From NCBI RefSeq assembly GCF_900094705.1, contig NZ_FMAR01000016.1, positions 1 to 64,000 on the forward strand: a DNA stretch of 64,000 bases. The letters run 5' to 3'. Positions within the stretch are counted from its first letter, which is position 1; the number at the start of each line of letters is the position of its first letter. This DNA comes from Chitinophaga costaii (GTDB lineage Bacteria; Bacteroidota; Bacteroidia; Chitinophagales; Chitinophagaceae). The notes beneath the pieces were generated by a model. That model saw only the letters and a program-made list of their open reading frames with translations. It had not been told where the DNA came from and searched no databases. Both the position numbers and the translations under genes were made by a program. This document shows positions 1 to 8,732 of the stretch, in pieces.

Positions 1-49
1 GGAAATTGAATCAGGAAAATATGTAGAAAAATTCAGGCATTCGACAAAG

Positions 50-889
50 TTAACCTTCAAACCAATACCGCCTTTTTAACTTCCCGGAGGGACACACATA
101 GATTTCATTTACTTTTTGAACGTGCGCATTATCGAAGATTATTTTCAAAAACCTTTCACCAATTTTATAACCATTAGTTGTGACCTTTAATGTGCCGATT
201 TTCAATCTTCGTTTTTTGGTAAAAACAGGTATTATATCTCCGTAATTTTCGTCAACGTCTTCTACCTTAACAAAAAGAAAGGCAGATAAGACATCATTTT
301 GATAACATACATAGGAAATTTCATCTGCTTTTTTGTTAAACCATTTATCAAATCCTTGGTAGTCTTCTCTGAAGCTGTCAAAAAAATTATTCGCCAAATC
401 TACCTCACCAAAAAATTGCTTTTTTACAGATAAAACTTTGTAATCGACTAATTCGGGATGTTCGGCAGTTATTTTCTCTAAGAAGGTATCTATTTTAAAT
501 ACCTTCTCTGATATGTTTAATAACTCAGCCTTGTAATGTATCTTTCTGTCTTCTGAAATCAATAAGTCAACACGGCCAGCATAAACTTCTGCTAGTATCC
601 TTGAATCGTTGATATCATTATCGCCTTTATCAACCTTATCACTAACCTGCTTTACCTCACCGCTGAAAGGTGCTTGCGTCTTTAAGGTATCATAATTGGC
701 AACTTTAATACCCATCGTTTTGACGATATCAGGATTGCCATGTTTGTTTAATTCTTCAACAGTAATAGGGTGAATACATTTCGTTGCCCTAATTTTATCA
801 AGCCAGTTAAATAGTATTCCTATGTCAGGATTATTACCGCGTCCAGCTTCTCTATGAATTATAATATTGGTGTCTAACAAAACTCTCAT
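50..889 (-). CDS. PIN-domain / GNAT-like fusion protein, probably degraded at its 3' end
   Basis: A 279-residue protein whose N-terminal part (about 1-125) reads as a PIN nuclease fold: LLDTN at residues 4-8, an acidic TVEEL segment near 43-47, and an NDSRILAE...LISED block near 94-114 supply the expected metal-binding acids. The second half (about 165-270) resembles a GNAT acetyltransferase core, with a TLKVTTNGYKIGERFLK-like strand-loop-helix. The reading frame stops shortly after the strand NEIYV, where related PIN-GNAT proteins continue, and another frame stays open to the window edge, so a frameshift or truncation is likely. Such fusions are commonly read as toxin-like or RNA-processing proteins; the function here is inferred. 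It lies 22 bases after a kinase fragment on the same strand in AT-rich DNA unlike the rest of the window. Confidence 0.6.
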   Translation of the reverse strand: MRVLLDTNIIIHREAGRGNNPDIGILFNWLDKIRATKCIHPITVEELNKHGNPDIVKTMGIKVANYDTLKTQAPFSGEVKQVSDKVDKGDNDINDSRILAEVYAGRVDLLISEDRKIHYKAELLNISEKVFKIDTFLEKITAEHPELVDYKVLSVKKQFFGEVDLANNFFDSFREDYQGFDKWFNKKADEISYVCYQNDVLSAFLFVKVEDVDENYGDIIPVFTKKRRLKIGTLKVTTNGYKIGERFLKIIFDNAHVQKVNEIYVCPSGKLKRRYWFEG

Positions 890-911
890 TAATGACTATA
901 TTTTAACGTGG

Positions 912-1217
912 TTATAATTGCAGAATATTTTCTGTCCTCCAGATATTTATTGGGATTTTAAGAATAATTGATTTCTTATTAGGGTAAGCTAATTTTTGAG
1001 ATTGGAATTTACTTAACAAATTCCAATCATATTGTTTTTTATCTCTTTTTTCAATCATTTCTTTGATAGCTGTTACATCGTCGACAATGATATTTAAGGA
1101 GAAAGGGTTGATTTTCTTAAATGTTTCAAGAGGTATTTTAGACACTGAATTATCTGTACCTAATAGGCAATAATGGCCATCGAGCAAATATTCTTTTCCT
1201 TTGCTGGGGGACCACAC
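912..1217 (-). pseudogene. C-terminal remnant of a P-loop nucleotide kinase-like ATP-binding protein
   Basis: The 101 residues contain a YLLDGHYCLL stretch followed by an IPLETF...NPFSLNIIVDD...IKEMIEKRD pattern. This matches the second half of small AAA/adenylate-kinase-like ATP-binding proteins, the Walker-B-like DGH segment followed by the lid region. No GxxGxGKT P-loop precedes it. Reading upstream in the same frame gives about 20 more residues and then a stop, without an ATG; only a GTG is available at 1217. The gene therefore appears to have lost its N-terminal half. Together with the neighbouring PIN-GNAT gene it looks like decaying accessory DNA. The family call is moderate; the absence of the P-loop is seen directly. 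Confidence 0.5.
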
Positions 1218-1550
1218 CTTGATGGTTACAAAGGGTGGTTGGAGGATAACAACTTCCGAAGCTTTCTTTATTCAAAAACGGATAGTTGAATAGACCTAAA
1301 AACTCTTTGATCGTGTCGTCCATTTTCCAATTAAAGGTTCGCGGGTCAATCTTCCTGGCAACTTAATATCTTACCTATCATGCCTTAGGAAATTTACTGA
1401 CTGTTCACTACTGTATAATTTTATCAGATTTCCCAGCATGCCATCAATAATTTTGTATCGATTATTGTCTTTGAACTTTACTTGTGCAATTAATATCAAT
1501 GGCACAGGATGATCTCTCAAATTACCAAAATTTACCCCTAGAGGGTACTG

Positions 1551-1594
1551 GGAGGGTGCTAGGAGGGTGCTAGGAGGGTGCTAGGAGGGTACTT
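1551..1594. repeat. Four tandem copies of an 11-bp G-rich repeat
   Basis: The unit GGAGGGTGCTA occurs three times without interruption (1551-1583), followed by a variant GGAGGGTACTT (1584-1594). A related GAGGGTACT lies just upstream at 1541. Eleven is not a multiple of three, so successive copies change frame and the array is unlikely to be coding. The G-runs on the plus strand are short (two to three Gs) but regularly spaced, so a G-quadruplex is conceivable. Confidence 0.85.
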
Positions 1595-1715
1595 GATAGG
1601 TACGGGAAGGTACGGGAAACAAAAAGAACCTATGAATAATTCATAAGTGCCTGATTTTCAGAAGTAAATAATAATGGTGTCGAAACGATGGCCACTTGCA
1701 TGCCATACATAAAAG

Positions 1716-1748
1716 TGCCGGGAGCTATATGGCTTCCGGCATTTTTTT
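1716..1748 (+). terminator. Rho-independent terminator with no visible upstream gene
   Basis: A 10-bp stem (TGCCGGGAGC with GCTTCCGGCA, one G-T pair) with a 6-base loop is followed by seven Ts on the plus strand. No plus-strand gene precedes it in the window, so the gene it once served may have been lost or lies outside. It also shows that the amidase downstream should not start at the earlier ATG at 1696. Confidence 0.8.
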
Positions 1749-1800
1749 GTGCCGTAATACGGGTAAGAAAATATCCTATCTTCACGGCAGACAGGAACCC

Positions 1801-3552
1801 ATGAAGCGATTAATACAGCGTATAGCTATCACCGTTATACTAGGACTTTCCACTGCACCCGCATTTTCCCAGGCCGGCATCTTCCTGGTGCAAGGCAACC
1901 GCGAGCGTTATAATGTAAGCAACCCTAGACAATTTCTTTCCGGGCACGTATGCCGCGACTGCCGCCTATGGCTGAATAATGATAGCCTGCACGTGTACCC
2001 CACAGGGTCTTTTGCTACGGTTGTAAACTTACAGCAGGGAGAAAATACGGTGACCCTGCGCAGCGAAGATCCCGAGGGCCACAGCATACTCAAATCCATT
2101 TTATACTACTTTACACCCACCCCTGCCCCCGTGGCCACCAGCAGCCTGCGCGTGGAAACTATTAATATTATGCCTTCCGGCAACCTGTGGCTAAGCGAAG
2201 GCGACACCCTGCGCATCCGCATGAAAGGTTACCCCGGCTGCCAAGCCACCTGGATTAATGAGCAGCCCCTTCAAGAACTACCGGCCAGCCGTAGCGGCGG
2301 AATACCCGGTTATTACGAAGGTGCTTATATAATTCAGGCCACAGATTCTTTACTGAATAACAAACTGAAAGTAGTACTCCGCGATCCGCAAGGCAGTACA
2401 GTGGTAAAGGAAAGCGCCTATCGCTATCGCTTCCTACCCGGTAAATTCCTCTACGGCCGCACGATCGACAACCGGTGCTACCTTACCACATCGCCCGTGG
2501 GCGACCGGCTAGGACCCGAGAAACTGGAATACCTAGACCAGGACGTGCTGCTGCGCATCGTGGGCAGGGTAAATGATTATTACAAAGTAAAACTCTCACC
2601 ACAGCGATACGCCTACATTCCCGAACCACTGGCAGACACCGCCAGCTCAGCCGCACCGGTGCTCCCCAGCCAGGTAGGATCACTCATCACCTGGTCTGAT
2701 GTGCTGTACGACTACGCCGCCATCCAGCTCAGCGAAAAGCTGCCCTATGCCAGCACCCAGCAGGTAGCGCCAGGGCGCATTTCCATAGATGTATTTGGGG
2801 CCAACCTGGCCCCAGGCACCACCTACCGGGATAGCACCTCCACCAGGGAAATAACACATCCCTTCTTGCAGCAGGCGCAGCCTGATGTAGTGCGTATTAC
2901 GCTTCCCTTGCAGCATGCCCAACCCTGGGGATATAAAATTTATTACGAAGGCACCCGCCTTATTGTGCTGGTAAAACGGCCACCACCCCATCTGGATTTT
3001 GCCCACCTGACCATTGGCATAGATGCCGGACATGGGGGCAGTAATCCTGGTTCCATGGGCCCAACCGGCATGAATGAAAAAAATCTGACCCTGCAACTGG
3101 CGCTGGCCCTGCGCGATACGCTGGCAAAGCGGGGAGCCACCCTGTTGATGACCCGCACCCGCGACGAGTCGGTAAACAATGAAGACCGCTTTTCTAACTT
3201 CCGCAACCGCAACCCAGACCTGTTGGTAAGCATTCACCTGAATTCTTCTGCCAACCCCGTGGACGTAAAAGGTAGCGCCACCTATTATAAACAGCCCATG
3301 AGTGAACCCCTGGGCTCGGCGGTGCACGAGCAGTTACTCCAAACCGGCCTGCGCGATTTTAAGAATAACGGCCATTTCAACTTTGTGCTGGTGCAACCCA
3401 CGGAGTTTCCCAGCCTGCTGATCGAGACCCTTTTTATCAGCAATCCCGATGATGAAACGCTGGTGCTGGACCCTAGCTACCGGCAACTGCTCGTTGATAA
3501 GATGGTGCAAGGCCTGCAAAATTTCCTTGACAAAGCAGCTAAAAATCAATAA
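1801..3552 (+). CDS. N-acetylmuramoyl-L-alanine amidase (Amidase_3), secreted
   Basis: A 583-residue cell-wall hydrolase that would cleave the bond between MurNAc and the stem peptide in the periplasm. The start at 1801 gives a clean signal peptide (MKRLIQRIAITVILGL...AFSQA). An upstream in-frame ATG would place a terminator hairpin inside the gene, so it was rejected. Residues about 25-390 are a beta-rich N-terminal region of unknown fold that may bind the wall. The C-terminal Amidase_3 domain begins near 405 and has all zinc and catalytic residues: H411 in DAGHGG, E426 in MNEKN, H479 in SIHLNS and E542 in IETLF. The long N-terminal part is larger than in minimal AmiC proteins. The gene stands alone, so its role in cell separation or recycling is inferred from the family. 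Confidence 0.92.
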   Translation: MKRLIQRIAITVILGLSTAPAFSQAGIFLVQGNRERYNVSNPRQFLSGHVCRDCRLWLNNDSLHVYPTGSFATVVNLQQGENTVTLRSEDPEGHSILKSILYYFTPTPAPVATSSLRVETINIMPSGNLWLSEGDTLRIRMKGYPGCQATWINEQPLQELPASRSGGIPGYYEGAYIIQATDSLLNNKLKVVLRDPQGSTVVKESAYRYRFLPGKFLYGRTIDNRCYLTTSPVGDRLGPEKLEYLDQDVLLRIVGRVNDYYKVKLSPQRYAYIPEPLADTASSAAPVLPSQVGSLITWSDVLYDYAAIQLSEKLPYASTQQVAPGRISIDVFGANLAPGTTYRDSTSTREITHPFLQQAQPDVVRITLPLQHAQPWGYKIYYEGTRLIVLVKRPPPHLDFAHLTIGIDAGHGGSNPGSMGPTGMNEKNLTLQLALALRDTLAKRGATLLMTRTRDESVNNEDRFSNFRNRNPDLLVSIHLNSSANPVDVKGSATYYKQPMSEPLGSAVHEQLLQTGLRDFKNNGHFNFVLVQPTEFPSLLIETLFISNPDDETLVLDPSYRQLLVDKMVQGLQNFLDKAAKNQ

Positions 3553-3863
3553 TTGCCCGGCAGACCTTCTCGCCTAAAATGCTTACCGGGTCTGTCTTTG
3601 ATGTGTCATAATTCCAAACCTGCCATTTATCAGTTTACAAAACAGGCTAAAAAGCTACATTAGCCCCCTGGCCAGGAGGCCGTGCTGCCACCCTTTCCAG
3701 GCCAGTGTAACCATAACGTCTGTTATCCCGGATAACCAATAGTTATAGGTACTACCCTACAAAGCCAGTAGGTTTAACCTATATTTGTGTATGGTGCTTT
3801 TTGCGGCGAATAGCCTAATTTTGCATCCCTATCCGGTACCCCGGGGGGGAAAATATTAATCAC
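3553..3863. other. Intergenic region upstream of the ahpD-like/korB pair
   Basis: About 310 bases without a gene. An imperfect inverted repeat (CAGACC with GGTCTG, about 3565-3598) follows the amidase stop and may act as a weak terminator. Octamers matching the Bacteroidota -7 box occur at 3780-3787 (TATATTTG) and 3816-3823 (TAATTTTG). Neither has a correctly spaced TTTG -33 box, so the promoter for the following genes is only tentative. Confidence 0.4.
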
Positions 3864-4208
3864 ATGTCCGATCAGATCAAGGAATTTAACGACTACCGTG
3901 GCAAAATGAATGAGGTGATACTTGGTAAGCAGAATAAGGTGATAAACCGCCTTTTTAACCTGGATACCAACACCTATGCAGAAGGCGCGCTAAGCACCAA
4001 AGTAAAAGAAATGTTAGGCCTGGTATCCAGCATGGTACTGCGCTGCGACGATTGTATAAAATATCACCTCGGCAAATGCTACGAACAGGGCATTAATACC
4101 GAAGAAATGTACGAGATCTTCGCAGTGGCAAACATCGTAGGCGGCACCATCGTAATACCGCATACCCGCCGGGCAGCCGAATACTGGGAGATATTGCAGG
4201 CACAATAA
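3864..4208 (+). CDS. Carboxymuconolactone decarboxylase / AhpD-like family protein
   Basis: A 114-residue all-helical protein with the redox motif RCDDCIKYH (C61, C64, H68). This is the CxxC...H signature of AhpD-type alkylhydroperoxidase partners. The family includes thiol-dependent peroxidase components and true decarboxylases; the CxxC favours a redox role. It lies 47 bases before korB on the same strand, so co-expression is likely, and it could protect or reduce the oxygen-sensitive ferredoxin oxidoreductase. That link is inference. A G-rich tract (GGGGGGG) about 15 bases before the ATG may help ribosome binding. Confidence 0.82.
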   Translation: MSDQIKEFNDYRGKMNEVILGKQNKVINRLFNLDTNTYAEGALSTKVKEMLGLVSSMVLRCDDCIKYHLGKCYEQGINTEEMYEIFAVANIVGGTIVIPHTRRAAEYWEILQAQ

Positions 4209-4255
4209 TTAAAACCAATCGAATTATTTTAAACAGATTACCAATCGTTTTATAA

Positions 4256-5293
4256 ATGTCAACAGCTACTATCGCTCCGCAGGCATTAACATCCAAGGAT
4301 TTTGCAACAGACCAGGAAGTGCGCTGGTGCCCGGGCTGCGGAGATTATTCTATACTTAAGCAAGTGCAAACGATTATGCCAGGACTGGGTATTCCCCGGG
4401 AAAATATCGTGATCGTATCCGGCATAGGCTGCTCCTCGCGCTTCCCGTATTACATGAATACTTATGGTATGCACTCTATCCATGGGCGGGCCACCGCTAT
4501 TGCCTCTGGTCTTAAAGCCACCCGCCCCGAACTGAGCGTGTGGATTGTGACTGGTGATGGAGACGGCCTCTCCATTGGCGGCAACCATACCATACACCTG
4601 CTGCGCCGTAATTTTGATGTGAACATTATGCTGTTCAATAACCAGATTTACGGGCTTACCAAAGGCCAGTATTCTCCTACTTCCGAAGAGCATAAAATTA
4701 CTAAGTCTACCCCCATGGGTAGCATAGATCACCCATTTAATCCCCTGGCCCTGGCCCTGGGTGCAGATGCCAGTTTCATAGCCCGCAGCATGGACCGAGA
4801 TCCCAAACACCTGCAGGAAATGCTGAAACGTAGCAACGCCCATAAAGGCGCATCGCTGCTGGAAATTTATCAGAACTGCAACATCTTTAACGACGGCGCC
4901 TTCGAGGTATTCACCGAAAAAGGTAGTAAGGCAGAAGAAACCTTGTTCGTAGAGCATGGCAAACCCATGATCTTCGGTGCCACCAAAAATAAAGGCATCC
5001 GCTTCAACGGCCTGCGTCCCGAAGTGGTAAGCCTGGAAGACGGGCAGTACAGTGCTGATGACTTGTGGATACACGATGAAAACGATTTTTATAAAGCCCA
5101 GGTACTGGTGCGGATGTTTGACGATCCCCGTGTGATCGGGCACTTCCCCCGCCCCTTCGGCGTATTTTACACAGCGCATCGCAACACTTACGAAGAAAGC
5201 CTGCAACTGCAACTGGACGACGCCATTGCCCGCAGAGGCCCTGGCGATCTTGACAAACTACTGGCCGGCAATGAAACCTGGGAAATCAAATAA
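4256..5293 (+). CDS. korB: 2-oxoacid (2-oxoglutarate):ferredoxin oxidoreductase beta subunit
   Basis: A 345-residue TPP-binding beta subunit. WCPGCGDY near residues 24-31 (C25, C28), the GIGCSSR segment near 56-62 and the TPP/Mg motif GDGDGLSIGGNH starting at residue 100, followed by NNQIYGLTKGQ, are diagnostic. With an alpha/gamma subunit it would convert 2-oxoglutarate (or a similar 2-oxoacid) plus CoA to the acyl-CoA, passing electrons to ferredoxin. The alpha subunit gene normally sits beside it but is not in this window; the only same-strand neighbour is the AhpD-like gene. A terminator follows at 5311. Substrate choice between 2-oxoglutarate and other oxoacids cannot be settled from sequence alone. 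Confidence 0.9.
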   Translation: MSTATIAPQALTSKDFATDQEVRWCPGCGDYSILKQVQTIMPGLGIPRENIVIVSGIGCSSRFPYYMNTYGMHSIHGRATAIASGLKATRPELSVWIVTGDGDGLSIGGNHTIHLLRRNFDVNIMLFNNQIYGLTKGQYSPTSEEHKITKSTPMGSIDHPFNPLALALGADASFIARSMDRDPKHLQEMLKRSNAHKGASLLEIYQNCNIFNDGAFEVFTEKGSKAEETLFVEHGKPMIFGATKNKGIRFNGLRPEVVSLEDGQYSADDLWIHDENDFYKAQVLVRMFDDPRVIGHFPRPFGVFYTAHRNTYEESLQLQLDDAIARRGPGDLDKLLAGNETWEIK

Positions 5294-5310
5294 TACCCAC
5301 ATTCACTTAT

Positions 5311-5346
5311 AAAAAAGGGAACCTTCGTCAGAACGTTCCCTTTTTA
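5311..5346. terminator. Bidirectional terminator between korB and lysE-type gene
   Basis: GGGAAC...GTTCCC stem with a short inner stem, A-run on the left and T-run on the right. It can serve both the plus-strand korB and the minus-strand exporter, which converge here. Confidence 0.85.
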
Positions 5347-5386
5347 TTGGCACGGAAACCCGCGTTTGCATTGGCCACAAGCCGGA

Positions 5387-6022
5387 TCAATGACCCATTG
5401 GCATATCAAATACAACTTTGTACAATAGCACTATCCCGAAAATAATCATACTGCCCCCCGCGATCTTATTGAGCAGGATCACGGTTTTGAGGGTAAGTTT
5501 ATGCCTTATTTTATCAGCTACCACCACCTTTCCGATATCGGTGGCCAGTACAAAAGCCAGGCATACGCCAAACATGATTACCCGGTGAAAAACCGGAGTA
5601 GCACCCGCACCCACGCATACCGTAAGCCAGAAAATAATAACCCCGGGATTGAACGCATTCATCAGGAAACCGGTAAGCCAAATGCCAGCATAGTGGTGGG
5701 TTTTAAAGGTTTCTGGTTTTTCATCGCCGGTACTGATCTTTACCTTTTTAAATAGCAGGCCATAGGTACCCATGGCAATCAATAAGCCGCCGCCGCCTAT
5801 GCCAATATAATTAGAATACTCCTCGATGTTGCCTATGAAAGAAGAAGCCAGGTTACCAATTACCACGTAAAGAATATCAGAGAAAGATACCCCCAGCACG
5901 AAACAGATGCCCGCCTTGAAACCATTGTTGATGCTATGTTTGATGATGGCGAAAATGACCGGACCCACAGAAACGGCCAATGACAACCCTAGTGCCAAAC
6001 CTGCTAAAATCGCTGCTATCAT
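5387..6022 (-). CDS. LysE/RhtB-family amino-acid exporter
   Basis: A 211-residue integral membrane protein with about six hydrophobic helices. Near the N-terminus it has the family pattern SVGPVIFAIIKHSINNGFKAG (about 17-37), and NAFNPGVIIFWL around 120-131 forms the second conserved loop. Members export amino acids or analogues from the cytoplasm, but the substrate cannot be told. A TAATTTTG octamer (6039 to 6032, minus strand) ends nine bases before the ATG, so the transcript may have almost no 5' leader. It is isolated between two terminators and so is probably monocistronic. Confidence 0.85.
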   Translation of the reverse strand: MIAAILAGLALGLSLAVSVGPVIFAIIKHSINNGFKAGICFVLGVSFSDILYVVIGNLASSFIGNIEEYSNYIGIGGGGLLIAMGTYGLLFKKVKISTGDEKPETFKTHHYAGIWLTGFLMNAFNPGVIIFWLTVCVGAGATPVFHRVIMFGVCLAFVLATDIGKVVVADKIRHKLTLKTVILLNKIAGGSMIIFGIVLLYKVVFDMPMGH

Positions 6023-6060
6023 GTATTATTCCAAAATTAAAAGGATGGTTGGTCCTATAG

Positions 6061-6095
6061 AAAAAGGGTAACCCGGCTAAAGTTACCCTTTTTTT
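6061..6095. terminator. Terminator downstream of the GH3 gene
   Basis: Seven-base stem GGGTAAC/GTTACCC flanked by A5 on the left and T7 on the right. For the minus-strand GH3 gene the T-rich side follows the hairpin. It also insulates the exporter gene. Confidence 0.85.
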
Positions 6096-6116
6096 ATAAA
6101 GTGAAAAATGAGATCG

Positions 6117-7655
6117 CTATGGCTTCACCGTTTTGCCGGTAGTAAAGGCTTCCCAATCCTTGAGCTTGTCGCCCTTGAGTACACGGGGAAATTTATTCAT
6201 GGCGCCCTCCTTGCCCTTGTTACGCAAATAATCAATGAAAACCTCGTTGGGCAATACTTCCACAAATACTTCTTTTAACGCAGACGTGCGCTCCACGGCA
6301 TAGTCATCGTTCACTTCGCTGAGGGTTTGGTCTATGATGGCACGTATCTTAGCAGGATCGGCGTCCACATCGTCCGTGCCAATGTACCAACGGTGCGCAA
6401 AAAGGTTCTGGTAGGGAAACCCAGCCACGGTAAATTCTTTCACCGTAATGCCCAGTTTTTTCTGCACGGTATCGATGGCCTTGTTCATGTTGTCTACGCT
6501 CATGTGTTCTCCACACAGGCTTAGGAACTGTTTGGTGCGGCCCACGATGGTGATTTCGTGTTCTTTCACGGAGGTGAATTTTACCACATCGCCAATGATA
6601 TAGCGCCAGGCGCCGGCACAGGTACTCAGCATCACGGCATATTCCACATCTTCCACCACCTCATGAATCATGTATGCTTTAGGATTTTCCTTGATCTCGC
6701 CCTCACTATCGAAGTTCTCTTCATTGAATGGGATGAATTCAAAGAAAATACCGGCATTGAGTACCAGTTTTATCCCTTTCACACCTGGTCGGGCTTGGAA
6801 GCCAAAGCTGCCTTCGGAGGCCATGTAGGTTTCGATGAAAGTGATGGGCTTGCCCAGCACACGCTGAAAGCTCTCGCGGTAAGGCTCAAAGGATACACCG
6901 CCATGAATGTATACGGCCAGGTTGGGCCATATTTCATGAATATTTTTTACGCCGTGATATTTTACAATCTCTTCCAGCACAATCTGTACCCAGGCCGGTA
7001 CACCGCATACGGTACCTACATCCCATTGGGGTGCCTTGCGTACAATGAGCTTAATACGCTGCTCCCAATTGGTCTTCTTGGCAATTTTGCCACCGGGTTT
7101 GTAAAAACGGCGGAACCAACGGGGAATATTTTTGGCCTGTATGCCACTCATATCCCCTTCGTAATAATCTCCTTGGTCATATAGCGAGGTGCTGCCTCCC
7201 AGCATGAGAATACCCTTCTCAAAAGAACGGGGCGGGATGTTAAAGTTGGCCATGGAGTACAATTGCTTCACGCCCACCTTCCTCACTGTCTTGAGCATGT
7301 CGCGGGTTACCGGGATATGTTTGCTGGCAGATTCTGATGTACCGGAGCTGAGGGCAAAATATTTTACCTTGCCGGGCCAGGTAACATTTGGCTGCCCGTC
7401 CAGGCATTTATGCCACCACTCCTCGTGCATTTTATTGTAATTATGTACGGGAACACGTTCTTTATAGAGGGAGATAAATTGCGGGCTAGACAATATCTCT
7501 TCAAAATCATAATGTTGGCCAAATTGTGTATCCTGGGCTTTGAACAATAACCGGTGCAGTACCTGCAGTTGGTATTGGCGTGGCGTACCTAACTTTAAAG
7601 AGAACTTTTTCCTGATACGCAGGGACCTTGATATAAGATTACCGATGATGGCCAT
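6117..7655 (-). CDS. GH3-family acyl-adenylating ligase
   Basis: A 512-residue protein with the GH3 architecture across its length. Recognisable parts are the N-terminal helix and EWW region, the ATP-loop-like SSGTSESASKHIPVT near residues 103-117, YMASEGSFGFQ near 278-288, a YMIHEVVEDVEYAVMLSTCAGAWRYIIGD block, and GRTKQFLSLCGEHMS in the hinge. In plants GH3 enzymes adenylate carboxylates and join them to amino acids. Bacteroidota carry homologues of unknown substrate, so only acyl-acid-amido synthetase chemistry is proposed. The gene is transcribed alone on the minus strand with a strong terminator after it. Confidence 0.88.
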   Translation of the reverse strand: MAIIGNLISRSLRIRKKFSLKLGTPRQYQLQVLHRLLFKAQDTQFGQHYDFEEILSSPQFISLYKERVPVHNYNKMHEEWWHKCLDGQPNVTWPGKVKYFALSSGTSESASKHIPVTRDMLKTVRKVGVKQLYSMANFNIPPRSFEKGILMLGGSTSLYDQGDYYEGDMSGIQAKNIPRWFRRFYKPGGKIAKKTNWEQRIKLIVRKAPQWDVGTVCGVPAWVQIVLEEIVKYHGVKNIHEIWPNLAVYIHGGVSFEPYRESFQRVLGKPITFIETYMASEGSFGFQARPGVKGIKLVLNAGIFFEFIPFNEENFDSEGEIKENPKAYMIHEVVEDVEYAVMLSTCAGAWRYIIGDVVKFTSVKEHEITIVGRTKQFLSLCGEHMSVDNMNKAIDTVQKKLGITVKEFTVAGFPYQNLFAHRWYIGTDDVDADPAKIRAIIDQTLSEVNDDYAVERTSALKEVFVEVLPNEVFIDYLRNKGKEGAMNKFPRVLKGDKLKDWEAFTTGKTVKP

Positions 7656-7838
7656 TAAAAATTTCGCTGAGTTTTGTTACAAAAGTACGTAGTATCTGGC
7701 ATATACCTGCAAGCACAGCCAGCGCGTATTAAAAATATAAAAAAGGTGTTATGTATACTAGTTTAAAGTAATGTTAATATGACCAGCCCGGGAGAATTAA
7801 GGATTGGGCATTTAAAATTTACCATCGATCTTTGCGAC

Positions 7839-8612
7839 ATGTTAAAAGCAACGCTATTGAAAGCCGCCCATGCCGGCGGGCAAGTAATACTGGATTATTT
7901 CGACGGCTCATTCGAGATTTCCAGCAAAAGCTCTGTAAACGACCTCGTAACGGCAGCCGATAAGGCTTCGGAAACCGCTATTATTGCCGTGATCCGGGAA
8001 ACGTTTCCCGACCATTACATTCTCAGCGAAGAAGCCGGTGTATTAGACACTGCCTCTACCACCCGCTGGATTATAGACCCGATAGATGGTACCGTGAATT
8101 TCGCCAATGGTGTACCCATTTGCGCCGTGAGCATAGGGGTAGAAGTAAATGGGGTGATGGAGCTGGGTGTGGTGTACAATCCGGTGATGAAAGAATTTTT
8201 CTTCGCCGAAAAGGGACAGGGCGCTACCCTCAATGATAAACCCATCCATGTATCTGTGAAGGACGATCTGAACCGCTCCTTCCTGGTAACGGGTTTCCCT
8301 TATCATTGGGAAGATATGCCTAACGACCCGATGGTTGTTTTTGGCCGTTTCATTAAAGCTGGCGTACCCGTACGCCGCCTGGGCTCTGCCGCTATAGATC
8401 TTTGCTGGGTGGCTTGTGGTCGCTTCGACGGGTTTTATGAACATAGTCTCAATGCCTGGGATTCCGCTGCCGGTTACCTTATGGTGCAGGAAGCAGGCGG
8501 ACAAGTCACCGATTTTGAGGGTCATCCTTATTCGCCCTACCAACCCAAAATCCTGGCCACCAATGGTAAGATCCACCAGGCATTATTAAAAATGATTAAC
8601 GGTGAGGAATAA
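7839..8612 (+). CDS. Inositol monophosphatase-family phosphatase
   Basis: 257 residues with the complete IMPase metal site: SEEAG (E64, E65), DPIDGT (D80, D83) and the later WDSAAG segment. The family dephosphorylates inositol phosphates, and members also act on 3'-phosphoadenosine nucleotides or sugar phosphates. I chose the ATG at 7839 over the one at 7779 because family members begin at MLKATLLKAA. A promoter-like pair (TTG at 7804-7806, 20 bases, GATCTTTG at 7827-7834) lies between the two ATGs, so the upstream start would lie before the promoter. The start codon follows the -7-like box by four bases. The next gene is thiL, 120 bases away. Confidence 0.88.
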   Translation: MLKATLLKAAHAGGQVILDYFDGSFEISSKSSVNDLVTAADKASETAIIAVIRETFPDHYILSEEAGVLDTASTTRWIIDPIDGTVNFANGVPICAVSIGVEVNGVMELGVVYNPVMKEFFFAEKGQGATLNDKPIHVSVKDDLNRSFLVTGFPYHWEDMPNDPMVVFGRFIKAGVPVRRLGSAAIDLCWVACGRFDGFYEHSLNAWDSAAGYLMVQEAGGQVTDFEGHPYSPYQPKILATNGKIHQALLKMINGEE

Positions 8613-8732
8613 TATAGCATAAAGCAAGGGCCTACGGGCCCATGCAAACACGCCACCTTCATGCCTGGTGCATGGTACCACGTACACCGGGCAGGGCACC
8701 CCTACATAGCACCTGGTACAGCAATAAAAATT

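Larger units (their letters stand above)
1218..1800. other. Intergenic accessory/backbone junction
   Basis: About 580 bases without a confident gene. The left part is AT-rich and on the minus strand carries a short open stretch (about 1375-1545) with no start codon and no recognisable product. It also holds the 11-bp tandem repeat at 1551-1594 and the terminator at 1716-1748. Base composition changes to the GC-richer backbone style from about 1700 onward, so this is the likely edge of the inserted or decaying segment. No integrase or attachment-site duplication could be seen. Confidence 0.5.

Noticed and set aside
1551..1594. CRISPR-like array
   Set aside because: Units are 11 bp and contiguous with no spacers.
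1696..1800. Extended N-terminus of the murein amidase
   Set aside because: It would put a strong terminator inside the gene and hide the signal peptide that begins at 1801.
4286..5212. A 308-codon minus-strand open frame opposite korB
   Set aside because: korB has full TPP and Cys motifs on the plus strand; the opposite frame has none.
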